Origin: Halichondria panicea | Taxonomy: Eukaryota; Porifera; Demospongiae; Suberitida; Halichondriidae | DNA: 64,000 nucleotides | Direction: 5' to 3' | NCBI RefSeq assembly: GCF_963675165.1 | Contig: NC_087377.1 | Span: 1-64,000, forward strand | Shown: one piece after another, positions 27,958-38,099 of the stretch | Layout: each line of letters begins with the position of its first letter | How positions within the stretch are numbered: position 1 is the first letter of the stretch | Program-made: the position numbers and the translations under genes | The notes under the pieces: model-generated | What the model was told of the DNA's origin: nothing | The model's input: the letters and a program-made list of their open reading frames with translations, nothing else | Databases searched by the model: none

Positions 27958-29250
27958 CTTTATTGCCTCTTCTTCCCCAGAACAAGGTCAGCATCATCAC
28001 ATGCAGGAGAGGGTGGTTATACAGTGCACACAAGGCAGCAATGAATCACTTATCTTTGCATGAAATGGTGGAGCGAGTAGTTCTTAGCAGTCGATAATGT
28101 TCCCCACTGGATAAGTAGAGAACATACAGAGGACTGGACTATGCAATAATGCTGTGCTTACCATGGCTGCTTCCAGTGGCCCTGGTTCAGCAACCACACA
28201 TCAACAATGGTCACTGCAGTGGGGGGGGCAAAATCAATACAGTGCATAGAGAGACATTGTAATGAACTTATCTTTGTTTTGAAAAAATGGTAGAAAGTAT
28301 TTCGAGCAGTCAAACACACCTACAGAAACAACAAGGGGCTAAGCATGCACTGCTTGGCTTACTAGTAAAGTGGGCATGGCTTGACAACGGGATAATTATG
28401 AGCCTTCCCTCCTACTACCTGCACACACACACACACGGTGGTTAGTGTGTGACAGTCCCAGAGCAGCATGGCTTGTCTGTACCTGGGGGAGAGAGAAGAC
28501 AAAAGCAGTGAGAGAATGGAACACTAGTACACTAGCTAGTAGGAGGAGCTGTGTGTGTGTGTGTGTGTGCATTGTGGCTGCAAGAGAACAAGCAAATGCA
28601 TGGTTACATTGAGAGCAGCAGTTAAAACAAAACCATCCACTCCACACACAATCAACCTACACAGAGACTCAGAGCATGAGAGACTTGTCACACAACATAG
28701 CTAACTACTCATCTGTGTGTATGCTGTTACAGTGGCTCCTCCACACCCATCAACCTGCACAGAGAGCATGAGAGATACTGTACGCAATTGAGCTACTTAT
28801 CTTTTGCTGTGAAGAGACATCCACCTACACACCATAGAAGCCAGCCATACTTATCTTGAGTGTCTCCATAGCTGCACACAAGACAATCTACCTACACACA
28901 CACACACCACTAATAAATGATAGTAGTGGGCGTTGAGATCTGAGCCCCTCCCCCACATCTCCAGTCAAGCCCCACCCCCTTCAGTACCTGCAATACATTA
29001 TACAGTGATGAGGTTAGTAATCCTCCCTGGGTCCCAGAGCAGCATGGCTTGTCTGTACCTGGGGGAGAGAGGAAACAAAAGCAGTGAGAGAATGGAACAC
29101 TAGTACATGCAGTAGCTAGTAGGAGGAGCTGTGTGTGTGTGCATTGTGGCTGCAAGAGAACAAGCAAATGCATGGTTACATTGAGAGCAGTAGTTCCAAT
29201 CCAGAACATCTCCATAACAATTATTATTGACCTAATACCAACCAATCACC
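27958..29250. repeat. Repeat-rich stretch with a duplicated ~170-bp block
   Basis: 28455-28625 and 29031-29197 are near-identical direct copies that include CAGAGCAGCATGGCTTGTCT and ATGCATGGTTACATTGAGAG. Read on the minus strand, each has a textbook acceptor (CCTCTCTCCCCCAG). A minus-strand AATAAA lies at 27958-27964, so a spliced, perhaps non-coding, minus transcript is possible. The phrase around CATGAGAGACTTGTCACACA (28675-28695) recurs near 45677. No protein recognised. Confidence 0.5.
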
Positions 29251-29582
29251 ACCACAACAGACAACATTATCACAACAACTGACAACATTATCACATCAGG
29301 TCCTTGCCCACAAGGGACCAAGGAAACTGTCTTCATAAGCACATCGCTAATGTGTGCTGCACAGAAGAGACAATCCAACCACAGCAATCAACCACTGATA
29401 CTTTCAAGACTACCAACCATAATCAATCCAATTTCACAATACAAATTAATAGCAAACATCACCAAACCAACTGTGCAGAGAAGATAACCAACCACAGAGG
29501 ACAATTTATCCTGGTTCAAGATTATGACATATTTTCTTAATTACCTAGCAATTAGCAAGGGGCCACCTCCAACCCTACCATG

Positions 29583-29994
29583 CATGGGCTTGTACAATAC
29601 TGTGACTACTGGTTGAGGAGAGTTCAACAGAGGATTGAGCTGAGGAACAGCAGGTTGCAGGGAAGTACCGTCTGCCTGTCCAAACCAGCCAGTGGATTGA
29701 CGGGTACAACAGTTAGTGTGCTAACCGTGTACCAAGCAATCGCTTCAACCCCTCTTGACTGACCGGAGTCCTCACACCCCCTCCAAGGAGGGCGGCCGCC
29801 GTGCTGTTTTCACCAAGGCTGATACTCACAACAGATGCTCGTCCGTTCAGTACACTACAGGTCCACGACACTGACGTCAAACCACTGGCTGGGTTCAGAT
29901 AGACAGAAGACACTTCCCTGCAACCTGCTGTTCCTCAGCTCAATCCTCTATTGAACTATCCTCAACCAGTAGTCACAGTACTGACAAGCCCATG
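29583..29994. mobile_element. Foldback element with ~84-bp inverted arms
   Basis: The left arm 29583-29666 (CATGGGCTTGTACAATACTG ... GCAGGGAAGT) is the near-exact reverse complement of the right arm 29912-29994 (ACTTCCCTGC ... CAAGCCCATG). Similarity continues inwards (AACCAGCCAGTGGATTGACG against its mirror at 29875-29895). No transposase. Weaker mirrored matches around 29305 and 30030 suggest a larger nested structure. Confidence 0.8.
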
Positions 29995-30102
29995 CAGTAA
30001 CTAAGGGAACACCACCACCAGTAGTTTCCTTGCCCAAGGGACTAATACAATAAGGGCATAAATAAACTAAAGGGACCCTGTGACTGTGAGTACCATTAAC
30101 TG

Positions 30103-30720
30103 AGCACAGAAGTAATCAACCAGAATGTGTGGGATGGTTCAACAACAGTAGACTCACAGAGACAACACCTCCTTGCTCTTGAAGCCCTTGTCGACTCCAG
30201 TTGCAACAAGCCTGGCATGCAAGGCTTGCACAAGTGCTCAAGACTACTCTTCACTAATCCAGTCAAAGGCTACAGTTCCCTTGGCACGCCTAGGGTTTAG
30301 TTAAAGCCTGAACTTACCAATTCCATGTGCAGTAGGCACAGAGTTAAGATCCTAAAAAAGCCGTCATAATAGATTTGCATAAGCCAAGAAGCAGCAGTTG
30401 TCTAACTATGCTATTCTAATGATCCTAGCTAACTAACTATTGGAACTGATAACGAGATCTTAACACTCCCAATTATGGCAGGATCCTGTGCTGCTTTCCC
30501 TTTAGGCAGGTACTAACAGCAGAGTGCTCCCTCAATAGACTGGAATGCCATGAGTAATCCATCTTTGCACCCTGAAGGCTGGTTCGACAACGGTTCCAAG
30601 AACAAGAAGATGCTGTCCTGCGACCCGACTGTTGAAGAACCTTCCACACACATTCTGATTGATTACTTCAGTGCTACGGACACCCCCCCCCCCCACCACC
30701 AAAGGGTTCAAGGCCATGCA
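30103..30720. repeat. Second inverted-repeat pair with an exon-like arm
   Basis: 30103-30220 (AAGTAATCAACCAGAATGTG ...) is the diverged reverse complement of 30555-30672. On the plus strand the right arm reads as a frame from an acceptor (CTCCCTCAATAG, 30538) to a donor (ATGCAG|GTAATA, 30720) with WNAMSNPSLHPEGWFDNGSK and ILIDYFSATD. A C-run of about 12 near 30685 shifts the frame. It may be an exon fragment trapped in a repeat or chance coding; I do not recognise it. Confidence 0.45.
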
Positions 30721-31239
30721 GGTAATAGACTCTTAGCCATGCGTATACACGATCTTTACAGGCATGCGTACGTGTATCTAGCTAGCTAACTGTACATGCG
30801 TTGTGCTGGCAAGTATATATCTATTCAACTGCATCAACTACTTCTCTCACAGTCACTAAAGTGGCCACCCATACTATTATTCAATTAGTTTTTCGCATCC
30901 ACACAACCAAATGCCTCCAACGCTCCACCGACTGAATGCTGTATGACAAAAGCTGCAAAACTCTACATGGCTAAAATACATGCACACAAGCGCTTGAGCG
31001 TATTTAAACGTACAGAGCACTATAGTGTACAGAGCAAATGATCCTACAACCTGCGCGCACTGCACTGCACTGCTGAATAGGACTCTGGCGCTGCTCTTGC
31101 GATACAGTGGAAGGTTTGCACAGCTCCTGCAAAAGAAAGAATAAAGAATAAAATTTGTCACACACAAAATCCTGTCCAAATAGACAAGCAACCAATGCTA
31201 CAATGCTCCACAAGGCTTCCTAGCCTGTGAACATGCGAG

Positions 31240-31500
31240 CTACAAGCAAAGAAACTCACCTCTTCCAGCAAAACACTTCCCTTCTTCTTCAAACTTCAAG
31301 GAACTGAGCTTCTGGAACTGGATCTGGGAATATTCCAGGCCATTGACGTCAGAGTCTCCAAGGAGATGCACAGAGTCACTCCTCCTCACCACAAGACAGT
31401 CAACTACGTAGCCTCGATTCTCCCGCCCCCGTCCAATCGAGGGCTTGTGAGTCAATTCCCAGGCCGCAAAAGGATCTGTATTCGAGGATATTCCCTGCAC
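31240..31500 (-). other. Orphan coding-like exon, unidentified
   Basis: Minus-strand frame including DCLVVRRSDSVHLLGDSDVN, then FEEEGKCFAGR, ending at a good donor (GAAGAG|GTGAGT). A following acceptor near 31130 (TTTTGCAG) gives a phase-compatible continuation that stops after about 25 codons. The 5' end lies inside the foldback element at 31409-31534. No family recognised and no other exons found. Confidence 0.25.
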
Positions 31501-31534
31501 TAATTGCCTCTAATGCGGCCTGGAATCGAGGCTA
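31409..31534. mobile_element. Small element with TAGCCTCGATT ends
   Basis: TAGCCTCGATTC at the left is mirrored by AATCGAGGCTA at the right. Related ends occur near 4565-4600, 45863-45932 and 62655-62675, so this is a dispersed foldback family. Confidence 0.6.
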
Positions 31535-31660
31535 GGTTAGAAGGGACAGTCTGGCCACGCCTAACTAAGTCTTGGTACATGGTAGAGCTAGAGCTAGACG
31601 TACGTACGTACCTAGACCTAGAGAAAGCTAGCTATTCCTGATTTATCCTTGCTGCTCGCC

Positions 31661-32377
31661 ATGTCTGGAGTCACACGCAAAGGTCCTGATCGCCCTGCCA
31701 AGGAGGAAGTGGCGGGTTCCGCTGAAGCAGCGCCACTCTACACTAGCTCAGGCATGAACATGGAGGGAAAGTGGCCGGTAAGAGACTGCACTGTACTGTT
31801 GTATGGGCTTGTTTATATAATGTGTTTCCACTCATAGAAAATCGTCATGATAGTTCTGTGCATCATCCTGGCCCTCATGTTCATTGTAAGTACCACACAC
31901 ACGCCCACTCCACACACACACCCCACCCCCCCACACACACACACACAGCTTGCCTTCTCCTTCTGTGTGTATGGTAGTGTGCAGCACAATCAACCGCGAT
32001 ACATTCTCCTCATTATCAATATTGTTCTGAGCACTTCTGTAACAGGTCTACTGGTACGTACCTCGCAGGAAATTATTACTCTGTTCTAATTATCCACTCT
32101 CAACGTACAGATATTCTGGTATTACCGAGGAACGCTCAAGTCCATGATGCTCTGGTATGTATTTGTCCAATGTCTGTTCCTCTTGTTCCAGTTTATAACA
32201 ACCGACTTCTTTGCTTGGTACGAGGCTAGTACCGCCCCCACACCTATACCGTTGCCATGGGGACCCATCACTAACTGTACGGCATACCCCGGCCGTGGTG
32301 GATGTTCTAATGTAACGAACACAACCAAACCACCACTGTATGGACCAGCATTTGAAGAAAAGTGGCTTGTATTCTAA
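31661..32377 (+). CDS. Small multi-pass membrane protein, TMEM243-like
   Basis: Exons 31661-31777, 31838-31885, 31949-32053, 32111-32377; GT-AG and all phase 0; 178 aa. A polar N-terminus of ~39 residues is followed by four hydrophobic segments: about 40-60 (KIVMIVLCIILALMF), 73-90 (ILLIINIVLSTSVTGLL), and two from about 101 to 127 around MLWYVFVQCLFLLFQFITT. The Trp-Tyr-Tyr-Arg-Gly stretch (IFWYYRGTLK) between the second and third resembles TMEM243. The C-terminal ~50 residues are Pro/Thr-rich with two N-glycosylation sequons (NCT, NVT) and look non-cytosolic. Kozak context and a full exon chain support the start. It is convergent with the adaptor gene at 32676. The family call is tentative; a small membrane protein is secure. 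Confidence 0.7.
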
Positions 32378-32675
32378 TTATGTAGCGGTAGCTCTGTTCG
32401 TGTGTTATAAACTTTTCTTGCACTTGTACAAAATTAGTTGTCTTATTGTTAGAGTTATAGTTGATGCAGTTGTGACTTACAATACCAGCAAAAAATTTTT
32501 TTTTATTTTGTGTGCTAATTAATTTTCCTGCACTTGTACATGTCGATCTTGTGCGGTTTATTGCAATGAAAATTATATAAAATTAATTATTATTAAAACA
32601 CTTAATAATAATTAATTGAGAGCAGCTATTATATTAAAAGTGTTGACATTTTCATGAGTGAGTGGGCATGTGTGA

Positions 32676-33109
32676 CTACGTGCCACACATTCTAACATGG
32701 TCAAAAAATAAATCCGATCGTTCAAAAGTTTCTCCACAAACAGAACATTTTCCTCCCTCAAAGTCCGCTAATGGTGCTGTAATGTGATTGGTCGATTCCT
32801 CTGTTGTTACGTAGCAACGTTCATCACTTAGCGATGGTGCCATGTTCCCTTGCTCTACACATAACGATCGTGGTCGTCCTTGACAACGTGGTTTGAGTGG
32901 GGTGTGTGGAGTAGGCGGAACCAGTGAGGAGCCATTAATGTTCAGGTGTGGGTCACTGGCCCAGCGTTCCTGTTGCCGTGACAACTGCCCATTATTACGA
33001 ACAAGAAGTTGGTCATTGTGACGCTTTGGATAACGCTGACTCAGCATGTGTATGTCCCTCTCTACTAGACTAGTGGGATGACCCCTGGCAATTAGTCCCT
33101 GCAGTGGGG

Positions 33110-33153
<44 letters not shown>

Positions 33154-33882
33154 TGGGGGGGTCTTACTGGTGGTGTGGGGGGTCCGGGGTCAGAGTAGAA
33201 TGCTTGTTGGGTGTGACAAGGTCGAAGGTGAGAGGGAGGGTAAGATGAGTGACTCCGCCCACTCTCAACAGGAGCAGGGAAGAGGTCAGTAAACACATTA
33301 CGCAGGCGCTCAATCTGTAGAATAATAAATGTATAGTTACGCATCATCTACCAGATAACTGGATGAATGAAAGCACCGCGGGTGCTGATGCCTCGGTGGA
33401 GGTGCCAAAGCTACATAACATAAAACTACTAATAGCTAGCTTTTGTACACACATTGATTATATGATTGCATGCAATCACAGGGAAACTCAAATAGTGGGT
33501 AATGATCGACCATGATTGTTAGTTAAAAACGATCGATGCCAAAAGTTCAGTCTAAAATTAATGGCTGCAAGTCCAGAGCCTTGCAGCTCTCTTCTCGCTC
33601 TTGCAGCTACCAATAGCTAGCGTTCTAGTGCAGAGCTAACTACTAAGTAGAGTAGTAACACTCGGTGAACAAGTTTTGCTACGGACTCTTCTGAAAAGGC
33701 TGCAATGGCATTCCAAGTAAGCAAAACTAGGCATAACTCGAGAATGAAGCTTTATTTTGCAAATCCACAAATAGCATGCCAAGAAAACATTACTAGAAGC
33801 CTATAGAAACTCTTACTTGCACTTCATTGATCCTTGAGCAGCTGAAATAGTCTACACACACACACACAGACATAATTATACA

Positions 33883-33950
<68 letters not shown>

Positions 33951-33956
33951 TATACA

Positions 33957-34042
<86 letters not shown>

Positions 34043-34873
34043 ACACACACACACAGACACACTACCGTATACCTCGCTTGCGCATGCGCACCGAGGCATA
34101 ATGAACTGATTTGGCATCTCAGGCTATAGTACAATCAAATCGACAAATTAAAATACTCACCAAATAATTATTTCCAGTTATACGATAATTTAGCAAACAT
34201 TATAATTATACTGACCATGTGATTATGTACATACAGTGTTGCTAACATAGACTAAGATATCTACCAATGACTGAATGCATCTGAAACTGGACAATCTGAA
34301 CACACATAAACTGTTTGATACCTGTTTCTCTAGTTTGATGCGAACACACACTTCGTCTTGATGCTGTCTCTTGATGGCCTTCAGCTCAGACAGCTTTTTA
34401 GGATAATCTTCTCTGACTAACATGGCCTGTTGCAAATCACCTAGATCTTGAAGCTGGATTGAAACAAAGCCAGCAAGCAATCGCTAGTTAAACACATCAT
34501 TTGAAAGGCCTTTCAAATATCTACAATATGGCATCTTCTACATTGTAATTGCCAACTCAATCAAAGAAATGAATATTTAATTTACTTGGAATTGAATTGC
34601 TTTGTTCTCATCTGATACACGATCTCTGTCTCTCTTTATTGCCTCCAATCTTGCTTTGACTTGTTGTAGCTCGTTCCTCAGAGCCTCACACTCCCCACCC
34701 CCCACACCACCGCCCACTCTGTTCTGTCGGCCCATGAAGCACTCGAAGCATTTCTCACTACTAGGTGACATAAGGACATCGCTATGACGACGAGATGACG
34801 GAGACTGTTTAGTGCTAGCAACTTGTTCCAATAGTTTGTCATAATCCACAGCCCATTGTTGATTAACATGTAC

Positions 34874-34916
<43 letters not shown>

Positions 34917-35333
34917 TGGGCATGCAATCAGATTACAGCTCACCCCTTCGTACAATTCCTTGAGTACCCTCACATCCTCCGTAACCTCGGCTGCATGACC
35001 TTTGACCTCCTCAATCTCTCTATTCAATAGGAAACAATGAACTAGTAAATTAACAATGACGGAGATGGGTGTGGCCAGTCCGTGGGGGTCAAAGTGCAGC
35101 GGCAGTAGCTGCGAGGATACCATATTTTGAGTGCCTGGCTTTAGAGAAGTTGCAACCATTTCTCGTGTTGTTTTGAGGGACAGTTGTTCACAGACTTGAC
35201 CAAGTAACTTATCACTGGCACTGTCACAACGTAACTCTTCACTGTCACTATGTAACTCTTCACTGTCACTATGTAACTCTTCACTGTCACGACGTAACTC
35301 ACAGTCATGTGATCCATTACCTTTAGAGGCCAT
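32676..35333 (-). CDS. Coiled-coil adaptor with NEMO/optineurin-type zinc finger, TNIP (ABIN)-like
   Basis: Exons (minus): 34944-35333, 34586-34876, 34322-34453, 33168-33314, 32676-33098; all phase 0; 460 aa. The N-terminus has three SEELHSD-like repeats, then coiled coil (LNREIEEVKGHAAEVTED). Residues 131-150 (VVHVNQQWAVDYDKLLEQ) recall the AHD1 block of TNIP proteins. About 180-290 is coiled coil (ALRNELQQVKARLEAIKRD, KAIKRQHQDEVCVRIKLEKQ) where a UBAN ubiquitin-binding helix would sit. A Pro/Ser/His-rich linker follows. The C-terminus is CSVCGETF...HVRMC (C438, C441, H454, C458), the CCHC finger of NEMO, optineurin and ABIN-2. Such proteins bind ubiquitin chains in NF-kB/TBK1 signalling; that role is inferred. 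A minus-strand AATAAA lies at 32557-32562. The second and fourth introns carry CA arrays; the third carries a DNA element. Confidence 0.7.
33388..34099. mobile_element. Non-autonomous DNA element, ATGCCTCGGTG ends, copy 1
   Basis: ATGCCTCGGTG at 33388-33398 is mirrored by CACCGAGGCAT at 34089-34099. About 710 bp, no transposase, with a (CA)n tract inside (33850-34060) and GCGCATGCGC next to the right end. It lies in intron 3 of the TNIP-like gene. Related copies at 56534-57350 and 58308-58591. Confidence 0.75.
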
Positions 35334-36311
35334 CTGAACAATTATAATTATACAGTATTATAGTCTATACCATAGGCACACATTGAAATGGTATTCTCCC
35401 AAATTAATATTGCATAAATTGATTCCTTGTTATTACAGGTCAGTGTGTTAGCGGGGAGAGCCCGGGAAAGCACTAGAACAAGCAACACGATTGGTGGAAT
35501 ACCATACACACATACATACCTAGTGAAGTGATTATCAACAAACATCGATCTTGAAACTGATTCCATATATTTCATAATGAAATCATTCACACAAAGTAGC
35601 TAGCCACAAGTCTACGTCATTATTATACAAATGCATGTAATTATACACAACGATGATAATACCCTGTGGGATGCATGAGTATAGCCGGCCACGTACGTAC
35701 GAACAATAATTGTAACACACCATCTAAAAACAGTATAATTATAATACTGGGATCAGTTAACCTTGTACACACTGGGATCAGTTAACTTGTACACACTGGG
35801 ATCAGCCTTGTACACACTGTACTACCATACAATCATCTTCACTGGATAGTTATTACAATACTGCAACCGCCACTGCACTCCACACGGTATAGTATAGGGC
35901 CAGGCTCCACCAACACTTGCTCCAGTGACTACAGTTCTCACCGCTATATAGTAGAGAGAGTGAGCTGCTCCTTGTACAGTCAGTACTGCTCCTGTATATA
36001 CTAGCAGCGCTATACGGCTAGCTAGCTGTAGCTCGATCGCTTGACACAGTTCCTGGAGTTCTGCAAAACAGACCCTCATTTAGTTGTAGGGAAAATTCCC
36101 CATACAAACCACTGGTGACGTCATTGTTATTGTGGCCAGTACACAAGGGAAACACCAAGCTAATGTGTGATGTCATGTATAGTTTTCGGCACCTCGCTAT
36201 CGCAAATTAAAAAAGTTCGCAAAATAATTTTTGGATTGTTATGTTAGCCAAAAATCGTTCTCAGAGTAATAAAAAATTACTGCTGCACTAGAATTGTATA
36301 CATGTTGGCAG
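35334..36311. other. Intergenic, with a possible orphan exon
   Basis: 35748-35818 holds three tandem ~25-bp copies of ACTGGGATCAGTTAAC. On the minus strand, 35945-36061 begins after a strong acceptor (CTGTTTTGCAG) and reads ELQELCQAIELQLASRIALL and on to SLYYIA before a donor-like GTGAGAAC. It has a hydrophobic stretch but cannot be joined in phase to its neighbours. It could be the tail of the decayed Death-domain gene at 36888-37215. Confidence 0.35.
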
Positions 36312-36370
36312 TGCCATTCATATCTCGAGGGCATAGCAAGTTGCTATTATGCCCTTGAGATATGAATGGC
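36312..36370. repeat. Long perfect hairpin
   Basis: GCCATTCATATCTCGAGGGC (36312-36331) is complementary to GCCCTTGAGATATGAATGGC (36351-36370) with one mismatch. Arms are ~27-30 nt with almost no loop (TAGCAAGTTGCTA at the tip). Confidence 0.8.
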
Positions 36371-36582
36371 ATGCATCTTGTGCCTGTAAACACATGTGAT
36401 CATGAATCATTATACATGTGTTGGTAGTGTCTGATGGTGTTGACTGATCCATGACCTCCAGTCCTGCATGAGGAGGGAGGGAGACACAAGAGTCAGCAAC
36501 TAGCAAACCAATTATTAACTTCATTTTGACAGTGTGTATAATTAACAGTATTATAGTTGCAAACATGCACTAGCTTGGAATG

Positions 36583-36649
36583 TAGTCTCGCGAGCAGACG
36601 TGGGAGGGAGGGAACGGGTTCTTCTAGGACAAGTCTGCTCGCGAGACTA
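36583..36649. mobile_element. 67-bp foldback element with a 9-bp target duplication
   Basis: The ends TAGTCTCGCGAGCAGAC and GTCTGCTCGCGAGACTA are exact reverse complements. The element is flanked on both sides by CTTGGAATG (36574-36582 and 36650-36658), a clear 9-bp target-site duplication. Confidence 0.85.
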
Positions 36650-36887
36650 CTTGGAATGCTGCATGTTCTTATAGTTCTGTTACGGTTTTCTATACATGAT
36701 TTAGTATCCCAAACATAATTATATTATTATAGTGATGGTTCTACTATAGCCCTCACTTTTCTAAGTGTAGAACACACTGCCTTTAGCCAATCAGATTGCA
36801 GTATTTATGGCTAAACGCATGGCACTATACTGCCGAACGAGCAAGCTCACAACATTAATGGTCTAAGTGATGATTCACTAGGTAACT

Positions 36888-37215
36888 CACTGGTATGCTC
36901 CACACAGGCCTTGTGAATGCTGCGAACTGCCTCTCCGTCCTCAATAGATTCTTTGCAGCAATCTCCACTAATCGACCTTCGGTTTCGAGAATATTATTAC
37001 TCTTCCACTTTTTTAGAGCAGTGTAAAATCTACCATGGAAGGACTCTGATCGATAGCGTATATATATCTCAGCATCACTGAGGCCTGCTGCCGGTGCTTG
37101 AATTTAGCCACTTGGTAGACAACTAGAGAAGAGCTTATAATTCATCCGAGCTGCACTTTAACTGAGCAATTCAACTGAGCTGACCTGAGGCTGAGGATCT
37201 GTATACAGTAGGAAT
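36888..37215 (-). pseudogene. Decayed Death-domain tail, paralogue of the 49-61 kb gene
   Basis: Minus strand. DNA similar to the Death-domain exons at 50186-50533 and 49415-49753 (AAGTGGAAGAG, GACGGAGAGGCAGT, AAGGCCTGTGTGGA) but with several indels and no continuous frame. A trace of the preceding small exon (CCTCAGGTCAGC) lies near 37185. The donor at the end (CATACCA|GTGAGT) is preserved. A 12-kb separation and loss of frame make it a relic. Confidence 0.75.
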
Positions 37216-37416
37216 AGATACAGTGTATAAGCCAGTTGTGCTTACAAAGTTGTCGCACTGATCTGTGACTACAACTAATGTGGTCTCATGAATTAGCCGC
37301 CCCCATAGTGTGATGCGGCTTTATATAGAGATTATAATTATAGAAAAGATCGTTAACAAAACATTTAATATTAACACAAACAGTCCTTATGTGTAGATTT
37401 GATAACCCTTTACCAG

Positions 37417-38031
37417 ACACGCTCACAGGCAAGATGGAGAAGGCTGGTGAGAAAAAGCGTTCACTTGTCCTTCCCTCTAGGAGCTTCCACAAGGCTGGAT
37501 ATCTGGTGGATACTCACCCAAAAGACCAGCAGCAATGGATTACGAGGCAAAGAGCATCGCAGCGAGTACAAGTGAGTGACTAGTCGTGATCAAAAGTGGA
37601 CCACCTAGTATAGTGTATAGGCTGCTTTAGATGACTGGCATTCAATATCTGCTAATAGATATCATTACTAGTGATCAAACTATACAGCCTCTGTGACAAA
37701 TACATCCATTGCTACACATTTGTTGATCCGTTACTTCATTGCGTACAGTGATGGAGAGCATGAGAGGGGCGAGGTCAGTGACAAGTTACTATGACAGCAT
37801 ATGATGGAAGAGTTACAAGGTGACGCTGTGGAGTTTGCGTACAACCCATTGGACGTCTTACACTGCAGATAGAGGAACACAATTAAGAAATAGTGAGTAC
37901 TGCCGCGTGCAGAGTGTGACTCTTTCCCCCACCAGAACTGTGATCTGAGCATGTCATGTGATAGGCCTTGTCTAGAGCTACAGAATGCATCTCTTAGTTT
38001 TGATATTGATTGCTTTTTAGTGAAGTTATGA
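37417..38031 (+). CDS. Two-exon gene tail, unidentified, duplicated (left copy)
   Basis: Exon 37417-37571 follows a pyrimidine-rich acceptor (AACCCTTTACCAG) and reads TLTGKMEKAGEKKRSLVLPS, then SFHKAGYLVDTHPKDQQQWI, to donor ACAA|GTGAGT. Exon 37936-38031 follows CTTTCCCCCACCAG and reads NCDLSMSCDRPCLELQNA to a stop. Phases agree. The copy at 63175-63791 keeps both frames open despite substitutions, which supports coding. Any upstream exons are not visible and no family is recognised. Confidence 0.4.
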
Positions 38032-38099
38032 CCTCCTGAAAGTTGCTTAAATTATACATTTTATGGGGAAAGCGTTGTGTTAAATCAGGCCTAAGTTTG

